DNA from: Planctomyces sp.
Lineage (GTDB): Bacteria > Planctomycetota > Planctomycetia > Planctomycetales > Planctomycetaceae
DNA length: 64,000 nt
Assembly (NCBI GenBank): GCA_019636235.1
Contig: JAHBXW010000009.1
Location: 124,001-188,000, forward strand
Direction: 5' to 3'
The translations under genes were made by a program, and so were the position numbers. Below the pieces are notes generated by a model. It had not been told where the DNA came from, did no database searches, and saw only the letters and a list, made by a program, of their open reading frames with translations. This document shows positions 35,715-43,466 of this stretch, in pieces. Numbering within the stretch: the stretch's first letter is position 1; each line of letters begins with the position of its first letter.

Positions 35715-38043
35715 GGCCGTTGGAGTTTACGCGGGTCGGCTGCGAAAGACAGTCATCCAGTTTCGAGAGCTGCGACTCCAGGCGGCGTTCCTCCTCGGGA
35801 GTCAGCGCGACGCCGCCGAACCGCACGCGGTAAAAGTCGCGGGTCAGCTCGGCGGCCAGCGCGGGGGGCAGTTCGCCCGGTCCGCGTGTTTCCAGCCAGT
35901 CGTCGACGGCGGCGCCGAATTCCGCCGCCGTCTGCGAACGTTCGGGGGACAGGCCCGCCCGGGCCAGGATGTCCCGGAACCGTTGATAGAACTCCACCAC
36001 GTGCTGCGGCCCGTCCGCCGATTGTTCGCGCCGCCGCCAGGAGCGGAGCCTGCGGAGCACGCTCATCACGACCCGCGCGAAGAGCGCCAGCCCCGAAAGC
36101 AGCAGGAAGACCGTCAGCCCGCCCCGCCAACTGATCCACTGCTGGGGGTTGCGCAGCACATTCCAGACGAATGACGCGATCCGCGCGCTGGTGCCCCGAA
36201 TGTCGCGAATGCGTTCCCACAGGTCCTTTCCGAGTTCCAGCAACGGCCCATAGATGACCGCGCTCTGCTGCGGACTGTTCATCGAGATGCCCTGCCGCCA
36301 CATCGACTGCATGAGTTCGCCGACGCTCTGGAAGATGTTGCGGCCGCTGCGATCGGCGCGGTTGACTTCGGCGTCGCGGATCGCGGGGGTGGCATCCAGC
36401 GTGATCCAGCCGTCGTCGAGCAGCGCTTCGACCCACGCATGGGCGTGCCGCTGCAGGACGATGTAACGGTTGCCGGCGCTGTCCCAGTAGCCCCCCTTGA
36501 AGCCCGTGACGAGCCGCGAAGGGATGCCGGCTTCGCGAAGCATCAGGGCCAGCGCCGTGGCGAAATATTCGCAGTGGCCGCTGCGCCTGTTGAGCAGGAA
36601 ATCGTCGAGCGGGTCGATCGACGGGTCGGCGACGGTCAGCCGCGCAGTGTAGGTGAATCGATCGCCATCGCGGAGGAACGTCTCAATCCGCTGGGCTCTG
36701 GCCAGTTCCGAGGCGTCAGGGGGCAGGCCCCGAAGCGCTTCCCGGGTCAGAGGTCCGATGCTCTTCAGGTTCTCGGGAAGCTGGATCAGGCCGGGGGAGT
36801 AGGCCCGCTCGTTGACGCCGGGCAGCGACTGAATGCGCGTCGGCGATTCCGGGGCCCCGACGATGGCCGCCGGGGTCGGATCGGCGTACAGCGTGTACTC
36901 GAACGAGTCGAAGTTGGCCTCATCGGTGCGGATGTATTCGTTCGTCGCGGTGCGGCGTTCGATCGTCGTGTTGGGCGTCTGGCTGACGCAGGCCACCGGA
37001 TGGCCGACGGAGAACAGCGTGCGCGTGCCCACGGATTTCAGAGAGATGTTGATTCGCACCAGCGGCCGCCGCGGCGGATGATACTGCGTCGTGCGGATGC
37101 CGCGGACGCTGAAGCTGTCCCAGCGCCCCCGCCGGTAATACTCCAGCGTGCGGGCGCGGAACAGCGGCGATTCGCCCAGCCAGGCCTCGGTGCGATCCCC
37201 CGGCCACGCCCGCTGGCTGGGGTGTTCCTGGAATCGCGCCTCGAGGGCGACTTCGTTGCTGGCCATCAGTTCGCCGATGTCCCCCAGCCGGACCTGATCG
37301 GCGAATCCGCTGGTCCGAATGGCCGCCAGCCGCGAATCGTCGAAGAACCGCATGCGGCTCATCCACACCCGGGGCACCAGCAGGAAGAACAGCATCGCGG
37401 TCAGCAGTCCGGCCGCCGTCATGGCCGTCACGTTCGTGGCGAATCGCACGCTGATCAGCCGGAACCGATCATCCAGCCGCAGGCCGGGCAGCGCGTACGT
37501 TCCGGCCATTTGCGGCAGCGGCGGCTGGTCCAGCATTGACCGCTGATCTTCGTCGAGCGGCAGCGACCGCCGCGTCCGCGCCACGGCGCTCTGGGCCGTG
37601 AACACCGCCAGCGTCCACAGCGCCGCCAGCATCCAGCCAAACAGCGCCAGACCGAACCAGGGCGCGCTCGTCAGCACCGAAGCGACCGCGACCTGCAGCA
37701 GCGACAACGCCAACAGCCACCAGATCACGCGCCGCCGCTTGGGCTGCGCGAGGAACACCCATGTCAGATACACCAGCAGGTGGCCGCCCGACAGCAGCCG
37801 GGCCTCGATCGAACCGGACAACAACTCGGCTGCCGCGGCGAAAATCGCCAGCAGCCCAGCCAGGTTCAGCGCCCACCAGGGGGGCTGCAGACGCCGCGGG
37901 CCGTCGCACAACCGCCAGGTCAGCACGCCCACCGGAATCGAAATGACCGCCAGCGGCTGACCTTCGGCGGTCGCGAAGATCACGCCCGACAACATTGCCA
38001 GCAGCGTCACGCTGAACGTCAGAATCGAATGCAGGTGTCCCAT
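35695..38043 (-). CDS. transmembrane transglutaminase-like protein (DUF3488/DUF4129 type)
   Basis: This 782-residue protein has an N-terminal bundle of about six membrane helices (1-235, DUF3488-like). A large extracytoplasmic region follows, with a transglutaminase core at about 480-570: SGHCEYFATALALMLREAG gives the catalytic Cys, AHAWVEALLDDGWITLDATPA the His and Asp. A further helix lies near 645-665 and a C-terminal DUF4129-like cytoplasmic tail follows. The triad is intact, so it could be a cysteine protease or transglutaminase acting outside the membrane. The DUF58 gene lies just upstream. In many bacteria a MoxR ATPase precedes this pair; none is here. Confidence 0.9.
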   Translation of the reverse strand: MGHLHSILTFSVTLLAMLSGVIFATAEGQPLAVISIPVGVLTWRLCDGPRRLQPPWWALNLAGLLAIFAAAAELLSGSIEARLLSGGHLLVYLTWVFLAQPKRRRVIWWLLALSLLQVAVASVLTSAPWFGLALFGWMLAALWTLAVFTAQSAVARTRRSLPLDEDQRSMLDQPPLPQMAGTYALPGLRLDDRFRLISVRFATNVTAMTAAGLLTAMLFFLLVPRVWMSRMRFFDDSRLAAIRTSGFADQVRLGDIGELMASNEVALEARFQEHPSQRAWPGDRTEAWLGESPLFRARTLEYYRRGRWDSFSVRGIRTTQYHPPRRPLVRINISLKSVGTRTLFSVGHPVACVSQTPNTTIERRTATNEYIRTDEANFDSFEYTLYADPTPAAIVGAPESPTRIQSLPGVNERAYSPGLIQLPENLKSIGPLTREALRGLPPDASELARAQRIETFLRDGDRFTYTARLTVADPSIDPLDDFLLNRRSGHCEYFATALALMLREAGIPSRLVTGFKGGYWDSAGNRYIVLQRHAHAWVEALLDDGWITLDATPAIRDAEVNRADRSGRNIFQSVGELMQSMWRQGISMNSPQQSAVIYGPLLELGKDLWERIRDIRGTSARIASFVWNVLRNPQQWISWRGGLTVFLLLSGLALFARVVMSVLRRLRSWRRREQSADGPQHVVEFYQRFRDILARAGLSPERSQTAAEFGAAVDDWLETRGPGELPPALAAELTRDFYRVRFGGVALTPEEERRLESQLSKLDDCLSQPTRVNSNGHDLRSR

Positions 38044-38057
38044 GTGCGGCGTTCCCG

Positions 38058-39455
38058 TCAGGTCCAGCTGAACAGCCGCAGGCGTTCAATGTCGGAGACG
38101 TCCAGCACGCGAATCGTGCTCCGCGGATCGAGGCGGTGCTCGTCGTGCAGTCGCGGGAGTTCCTCGCGGATGATCTCAGGGCGTGGACTGATCAACAGCA
38201 CCGTCGGCCGGCGTTCGGCGGTCCGCTGCGTGAACGCCAGCAGCCGGCGCCAGTCGGCGACGGGGGAGGGCTCGAGGATGGCCAGCGCGTCGAGCAGCGG
38301 TTCGAGAGGCTCGCCGCGGAACTGTCCGTTCCATTCCATCGGCGTCGCTCCGTCGGCCGCGAGCGCCACGGGCGCGTCCCGGCTGCCGCGCAGCTGCTGG
38401 ACGCAGATGGTTGTCACAAAGCTGATCGCCAGTTCGAGCGCCTCGGCATCCGCGGGGGCGGCCTGCGCGGGCCGCCAGGCGTCCAGCAGCAGGACCATCG
38501 GCGAATCCCGCTCGTCCCGGAATTCGCGGACCATGAGCTCATTGCGGCGGGCCGACGTCCGCCAGTGAATCGTCCGCGGATCATCGCCGCTGTGATAATC
38601 GCGGAGGCGGTGAAACGTCTCGGCCGATTGCGTGACATGTGCGGCGGAGTGCGTCGAGTCATGCGTCGCTTCGGTCAACCGCCGCCAGTTCGTCGCCAGT
38701 CGGCCCAGCCGGGGATATACGAGCAGGCCGCCGGGCAACTCCGACTGCAGCCCCCGTTCGACGACGCCCAGCGGAAACCGGGACAGCAGCACCACCGGAC
38801 CAAACACCGCCGGACCCCGGCTGCTGATCGACAGGCGATAAGCCCCCGATTGCCGGCTGCGCCGCGGCGCGTGGACGAACAGCACTTCGGGTTCGAGCAC
38901 TTCGCCCGCGGCCTCCACGCGATCCCGGACGTTCATCATCCAGGCGGGGAACAGTCGCTTCCGGTTCGACAACTCCAGCTCCACCGAGAAGCACTCGCCC
39001 GCCATGACCCGCTCTGGAGTGACGCGCCTCACCTGCAGCCGCTGCAGCATCGCGACGATCAGGAATCCGTTGATCACCCAGGGGCCGGCCAGGCAGCAGA
39101 ACACGAGCAGCAGCGGGTTGGACCGTCCCAGCAGCGAGCCGACGAACAGCGCCATCATCAGCAGCACGAACACCCGGCCCTCGACCGGCAGGTGAAACCG
39201 GTGCCGCGTCAGGCCGCTGCCGCTGAACCTGGGCCACAGTGCGGAGACGAGGTCCGTCAGCCCCCAGGCCAGAAAGTAGGCGCCGCAGATGATGATCGCC
39301 CAGTGTCCGACGGCGCCCAGCCGCTCGCCGATCGGACGCCAGGCGAGTTCGCCGATGATGGCGGCCAGCCCGAGCGCCGTGAACACGATTCCCGCCCGCG
39401 AAAACTGGCCCCTCCGGCGTGCGGCGGAGATCGTGCGGGAGGGGCGGGGGGGCAT
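38058..39455 (-). CDS. DUF58 domain membrane protein
   Basis: This 465-residue protein has about four membrane helices in the first 140 residues (VFTALGLAAIIGELAW, WAIIICGAYFLAWGL, VFVLLMMALFVGSLLG, LLLVFCCLAGPWVINGFLI). A beta domain is followed by the DUF58 signature HRLRDYHSGDDPRTIHWRTS with ARRNELMVREF. The C-terminal half resembles a von Willebrand A-like fold (SPMVLLLDAW). DUF58 proteins accompany MoxR ATPases and transglutaminase-like proteins. The ATG at 39455 is preferred over in-frame upstream codons because the extension is Pro/Arg-rich. The transglutaminase gene starts 14 bases after the stop. Confidence 0.88.
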   Translation of the reverse strand: MPPRPSRTISAARRRGQFSRAGIVFTALGLAAIIGELAWRPIGERLGAVGHWAIIICGAYFLAWGLTDLVSALWPRFSGSGLTRHRFHLPVEGRVFVLLMMALFVGSLLGRSNPLLLVFCCLAGPWVINGFLIVAMLQRLQVRRVTPERVMAGECFSVELELSNRKRLFPAWMMNVRDRVEAAGEVLEPEVLFVHAPRRSRQSGAYRLSISSRGPAVFGPVVLLSRFPLGVVERGLQSELPGGLLVYPRLGRLATNWRRLTEATHDSTHSAAHVTQSAETFHRLRDYHSGDDPRTIHWRTSARRNELMVREFRDERDSPMVLLLDAWRPAQAAPADAEALELAISFVTTICVQQLRGSRDAPVALAADGATPMEWNGQFRGEPLEPLLDALAILEPSPVADWRRLLAFTQRTAERRPTVLLISPRPEIIREELPRLHDEHRLDPRSTIRVLDVSDIERLRLFSWT

Positions 39456-39901
39456 CGCTGAGGCCGGGACTCGAAGCGGAAATGGAAGCGGCGATGGGAC
39501 CGGGGACAGAGTTTGCCGATTGTTCCGTCGGACGCGGCGGAGTTTCAACCCCCGCCACGGGCCGATTTGCCCGGGCGTCGCCGGAAGGCCACGCGCCCCG
39601 ATATTCGCCCCAGATGGACTCTGCAGCGCCGCCCCGGTCGATTTTGGCCGCCCGTCCGGGTGCGACGGCAGTGAGGGCCGCCCGGAGGTCGAACCGTTTC
39701 AATGAGATTGCGTCCGGCGACCGGCGTTCGGTTGTTGACCCTGGTTTTTCCGGACCCGTACAATCGTTGGACCCCTCGCGTTTTCGCTGGATTCCCGCGG
39801 TTGAATTCCCGTGTCGGCGTCACGTCCGGCGCAGACGTCGCCGCAAAGTCCTGGTTCTTAAGTCCTCGTTCCCGTCCCCTGGCTGAGCAGACGAACGGCC
39901 C
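39456..39901. other. 446-base divergent intergenic region
   Basis: It separates the DUF58 gene (minus) from the first coiled-coil gene (plus). It contains one strong plus-strand promoter (39735-39764). I see no gene, RNA or repeat in the remainder. Confidence 0.6.
39735..39764 (+). promoter_or_regulatory. sigma-70 promoter for the coiled-coil/envelope gene run
   Basis: TTGACC (39735-39740), 18-base spacer, TACAAT (39759-39764): one of the best consensus matches in the window. The leader to the GTG at 39902 is about 130 bases. Confidence 0.65.
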
Positions 39902-40633
39902 GTGCAAACGCTCATCAGCAAATGCCTCGTGGTGCTCGTAACGGTCTGCAGCCTCTGTTTTTTGGGGTTCGCCCTGGCGACGACGCTGGGCGGACCTAAC
40001 TGGTCGGCGGAGATGCTGGAGCTGCAGGGGAACGCCAAGACGTTCGAACTGCAGGGGGGGGCGGAGTTTCGCGGTTTTGAGTTTTCCGTGACTCCCTCGC
40101 CGCCGTACCGCTGGACGGTCGTCCGCGGCCGCGATCGGCAGAGCGTGTCGAACAACGCCATCGCCCCCAAGGCGATCGTTGACAGCCTCAAGGCTGTGAC
40201 GCAGGAGCAGCAGACGCGGATTCGCGAGCTGCAGGAACGGCGGGGCGATCTGCAGAAGCTGCTGGACGAGTGGAAGGGAAATTCCACCGCGGACGAGCAG
40301 GCGCTGGGGGACCGGGTTGCGGACCTGTTGAAAACGTACGAAGCCACCCGCGCCGAGGCGTCGCAACTGGCCACCCAGGTGGCTCGCGGAACCGAAGAAG
40401 CGCAGAAGATCGAACAGCGGATCGCCGAGCGTCGCGAAGACGTGATTCGGTTGCGGACGCAGTTGGCGGAAATCCGGACGGACGGGTTCCGCCAGCGGGA
40501 ATTGAGGCAGGAACTGACCGACCAGCTGCAGGAGTTGCTGGCGATTCTCGAGCAGGCGAAGGAGCGCAATCAGCAGCTTCACCAGTCCCAGGGCGGCGCT
40601 GGAGTCGCCGTGACGGGTTCGGGGACGCTGTAA
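39902..40633 (+). CDS. membrane-anchored coiled-coil protein
   Basis: This 243-residue protein starts at GTG 39902. Residues 5-27 form a membrane helix (LISKCLVVLVTVCSLCFLGFA). A short beta region (about 38-75) is followed by a long coiled coil (about 85-230) rich in Glu, Gln, Arg and Leu (QQTRIRELQERRGDLQKLLDEW, EQRIAERREDVIRLRTQLAEI). The coiled coil probably lies outside the cytoplasmic membrane. No family is recognised. A good promoter precedes it, and a second coiled-coil gene follows after a strong palindrome, suggesting the two may form a heteromeric rod. Confidence 0.8.
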   Translation: MQTLISKCLVVLVTVCSLCFLGFALATTLGGPNWSAEMLELQGNAKTFELQGGAEFRGFEFSVTPSPPYRWTVVRGRDRQSVSNNAIAPKAIVDSLKAVTQEQQTRIRELQERRGDLQKLLDEWKGNSTADEQALGDRVADLLKTYEATRAEASQLATQVARGTEEAQKIEQRIAERREDVIRLRTQLAEIRTDGFRQRELRQELTDQLQELLAILEQAKERNQQLHQSQGGAGVAVTGSGTL

Positions 40634-40637
40634 ACGG

Positions 40638-40661
40638 GCCGGCCTGCGATCGCAGGCCGGC
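40638..40661. repeat. 24-base perfect palindrome between coiled-coil genes
   Basis: GCCGGCCTGC (40638-40647), GATC, GCAGGCCGGC (40652-40661), five bases after the first coiled-coil stop. In RNA it gives a ten-base stem with a four-base loop. No T-run follows, so it more likely stabilises the upstream message or attenuates readthrough than ends transcription. Confidence 0.6.
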
Positions 40662-40714
40662 GGCGGCAATTTCGGATTCGAGTGCCCTGATAGCGGCTGG
40701 GTGAGGGAAGACAC

Positions 40715-41584
40715 ATGTCGACGGTCGGGAAGATTCTGATCGGCCTGCAGCTCGCGCTGAGCGTGGTGTTCATGGCCATCGCCGGCGCCGTCTATTCGGC
40801 GCACACCAACTGGAAGACCAAGCACGACACCGTGCAGAAGTCTCTGCAGGCGGAACAGTCGTCGCGCACCCAGGCTCAGCAGAATGCCGAGCAGGAGAAG
40901 GCGACGCTGACGACGCAGTTCAACAGCGAACGGGATCAGCGGCTGCGGGTCGAGACCGAGCTGGCGACGGCGCAGACGTCCATCGCCGCGCTGACCCGCG
41001 ACAAGAACGATCTGCAGGCCCAGATTCAGACGCAGACCGGCCTGGCCGAAACGAAGGCCAATGAGGCCGGCTATCGCGACGAAGAGGCCCGCAAGCAGCG
41101 GACCATCAACAGCGATCTCCAGGCGCGGCTGGACGAAACCGTCCTCCGCAATCGCGAGATGGAAGACACGCTGTTCAGCCTGAACCGCCAGCTGGCCGAT
41201 CTGCAGGTCCGGCATGACGAGCTGCTGGAAGCCCGGGAATTTCTGAAGCGGGTCGTCGCCCAGCACAACCTGAGCACGAATCCGCGGGAAGTCGCGGCCC
41301 TGCAGAGCCCGCCGCCTGTGGTCGATGGCGTCGTGCAGGAAGTCCGGATGGATCGCACGAACCGTCCGCACATGGTGCTGATTTCCATCGGCAGCGACGA
41401 CGGCCTCGTGAAGGGGCATCGGCTGGAGGTGTTTCGCACCAGCCGGGATGGCCGCGACGGGCGGTATCTCGGTCGCATTCGCGTGCTGAGCACCCAACAG
41501 AACGAAGCGGTCTGCGAAGTCATCGACGCAGTCAAGAATGGCATTATCGAGGTGGGAGACAATGTCACGACGAAGCTCCTCTAG
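40715..41584 (+). CDS. membrane-anchored coiled-coil protein with C-terminal beta domain
   Basis: This 289-residue protein has a membrane helix at about 7-27 (ILIGLQLALSVVFMAIAGAVY). A coiled coil follows from about 33 to 185, including ELATAQTSIAALTRDKNDLQ. A C-terminal domain of about 85 residues reads as beta-rich (VVDGVVQEVRMDRTNR, HMVLISIGSDDGLVKGHRLEVF, YLGRIRVLSTQQNEAVCEVI). That part recalls the beta domains of MreC-like proteins, a comparison I hold only loosely. The next, very small gene begins inside its 3' end, in another frame, so translation is probably coupled. Confidence 0.8.
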   Translation: MSTVGKILIGLQLALSVVFMAIAGAVYSAHTNWKTKHDTVQKSLQAEQSSRTQAQQNAEQEKATLTTQFNSERDQRLRVETELATAQTSIAALTRDKNDLQAQIQTQTGLAETKANEAGYRDEEARKQRTINSDLQARLDETVLRNREMEDTLFSLNRQLADLQVRHDELLEAREFLKRVVAQHNLSTNPREVAALQSPPPVVDGVVQEVRMDRTNRPHMVLISIGSDDGLVKGHRLEVFRTSRDGRDGRYLGRIRVLSTQQNEAVCEVIDAVKNGIIEVGDNVTTKLL

Positions 41585-41705
41585 CAGCGAACCGACGCCG
41601 GACGTGTATACGGGACTGCTGTTCGTGTCCCTGGCGTCGTTGTGCATTGGCATCGGCCTGTTGGTGGCCGAGCTGATGACGTACGACTTCCAGATCGGCG
41701 GCTGA
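41562..41705 (+). CDS. 47-residue single-pass membrane microprotein
   Basis: A short reading frame starts at ATG 41562, with GGGAG (41554-41558) at good spacing, and ends at TGA 41703-41705. The peptide has a Ser-rich basic start (MSRRSSSSSEPTPD), one membrane helix (about 18-39, LLFVSLASLCIGIGLLVAEL) and a short tail. Its first 23 bases overlap the end of the coiled-coil gene in another frame. The ribosome-binding site, coupling and clean membrane helix make it a credible gene. Position suggests it works with the two coiled-coil membrane proteins. Confidence 0.75.
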   Translation: MSRRSSSSSEPTPDVYTGLLFVSLASLCIGIGLLVAELMTYDFQIGG

Positions 41706-41836
41706 ACCGATCCTTCGGGAATCCCGGCCGGCGGCGCGTGGTCACTGGACAGCGCGCCGTCGGCCGTTTTGCGTTGAGTTCGCCGCGTTCCGCGCGGGCT
41801 GGTAGAATGCCGTCGGGGCCGATTCCGGAGTCTGCC

Positions 41837-43192
41837 ATGCGACGTCTCGCGCTTCCTGCCGTCCTGCTGTTCGCCGCGGCCTGCACGCTGCTTGCGCCCC
41901 GGCCTGCCGCTGCCCAGTTGTTTCCCCCCGCCGGTGTGCTGATCGACGCGGAGGGAGTGCTGCGCGTGCAGCAGCCCCCGCAACAGCCGCAACGACGTCA
42001 GCGGGCGGCGTCCCGCAAACGCGACGCGGCCGATGTCGTCTGCGTGTCGCTGCGGCGACTCGAACTGTCCTGCCGCGAGGCGGGCGGATCCGTCGACGAA
42101 CTGCCGCCGGAACTGCAGACGCTGGGGGGCCTGTACCGGATCGACGAGGTTCTGCTCGTTCCGGAGGAGAATGACATTCTGCTGATTGGTCCCGCCGAAC
42201 CGCCGGCCGTCGGCGAGGGCGCTGCGCATTTCGGCTCGACGACGGGGCGGCCGCTGATCCGGTTGGAAGACTGGGTCGTCGCGCTCCGCGCCGCGAGCCG
42301 TTCGGGCGTCATCACCTGTTCGATCGACCCCGATCCGGACCGGCTGCGGAAGTACGACGCTCACATCCGCAACACGCTCCCGCAGGTCACGCTGGCGACG
42401 GCGCCCCGCTGGTATGCGCAGCTGGCGGACATCCTCGGCCGGCAGGACGTATCGATCTCCGGCGTGCCCGAGGACTCGCGGATCGCATCAGTGCTGGCCA
42501 TTGCCGATTACTCGATGAAGCGGATCGCAATCGGCGTCGAGCCGTCCGGCGTGCCGCAGATCAAAAGCCAGTTGGCGCTGGCCGGCGCCGATCGAGGCGC
42601 GACGATGCAGCGCTGGTGGTTCGCGCCGCTGTACGACCCGGTGGAGGTCAACGCCGATCGCAGCCAGTATCGGCTGTTCGGCCCGCGCGTGCAGCTGTGC
42701 GCCCAAGAGGAGCTGATCGGTCCCGATGGCCGCCGTCGCGACGCCGCTCAGACTCGGCTGTCCTCGCAGCGCTTCGCGCAGAACTTCACCGAACACTACG
42801 AGGCGCTGGCGGACCGGCAGCCCGTATTCGCGGAACTGCACAGCCTGTTCGACGTCGCGATCGCCGCGGCGCTGATCGTGCGCGAGCGGCTGCCGCAGCG
42901 TGCGGACTGTCCGCTGCCGGCGTTCTTCGATGCCGAATCGCTGACGACGCCCGCCCACACCGTGCCCAGGTTCGTGGAGTCGCAGGCGCTGACGCGGAAG
43001 GTGAACGCGACGACCGTCGTCGGTCTGGTCGGCGGCATCTCGATTTCCTTCGGGGACGTCCTGAGCCGCGAACAGGAACTGACCACGACCCGCGAGATCG
43101 CCGAGCCGCCTGCCACGGACGGGGACTCGGAGCAGGGGCCATTCGCCTGGAAAGTGGAACCGATCGCAGAGCCCTCCCGCAAACCCCGGTGA
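41837..43192 (+). CDS. DUF1598-like secreted protein
   Basis: This 451-residue protein has a signal peptide (about 1-27, ending RPAAAQ) and a Gln/Arg-rich linker. The body resembles the planctomycete DUF1598 family: SVDELPPELQTLGGLYRIDEVLL, then a central block with RWYAQLADILGRQDVSISGVPEDSRIA. It also holds SYMK-like helices (ADYSMKRIAIGVEP) and a late segment with QNFTEHYEALADRQPVFAELHSLFDVAIAAAL. Function is unknown; the family is essentially planctomycete-specific to my knowledge. The ATG at 41837 sets a normal signal peptide; an in-frame ATG 30 bases upstream is possible. It follows the microprotein by 131 bases. Confidence 0.75.
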   Translation: MRRLALPAVLLFAAACTLLAPRPAAAQLFPPAGVLIDAEGVLRVQQPPQQPQRRQRAASRKRDAADVVCVSLRRLELSCREAGGSVDELPPELQTLGGLYRIDEVLLVPEENDILLIGPAEPPAVGEGAAHFGSTTGRPLIRLEDWVVALRAASRSGVITCSIDPDPDRLRKYDAHIRNTLPQVTLATAPRWYAQLADILGRQDVSISGVPEDSRIASVLAIADYSMKRIAIGVEPSGVPQIKSQLALAGADRGATMQRWWFAPLYDPVEVNADRSQYRLFGPRVQLCAQEELIGPDGRRRDAAQTRLSSQRFAQNFTEHYEALADRQPVFAELHSLFDVAIAAALIVRERLPQRADCPLPAFFDAESLTTPAHTVPRFVESQALTRKVNATTVVGLVGGISISFGDVLSREQELTTTREIAEPPATDGDSEQGPFAWKVEPIAEPSRKPR

Positions 43193-43316
43193 GGGGGGTG
43201 TTTGCGGACTGCCGGCGGGCGAATCTCACATTTGAGTCGATCAGGTCGGCGCAACCGGCAGCTCATGCAGAACTGCTGCGAGCCGTTCCCGGACGCCCGA
43301 AACGGGAGCAGGCCGC

Positions 43317-43345
43317 TTTCGCCGCGCTCCGGCGCAGTCTAGAAT
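43317..43345 (+). promoter_or_regulatory. possible promoter for the giant-protein genes
   Basis: TAGAAT (43340-43345) with a weak TTTCGC (43317-43322) 17 bases before it, in the 274-base gap after the DUF1598 gene. The -35 match is poor, so this is tentative. Confidence 0.3.
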
Positions 43346-43466
43346 TCCAATGTCCAGATGCGGCGCGTTCCCGGGACCGTTCGCGTCCCTCCCGTCGCAT
43401 CTTCCGCAGCGGCTTTGAATTGCGTGACGGCGGCGATCGCATCGCGCCGACCTCCGGGGAGCCAAC

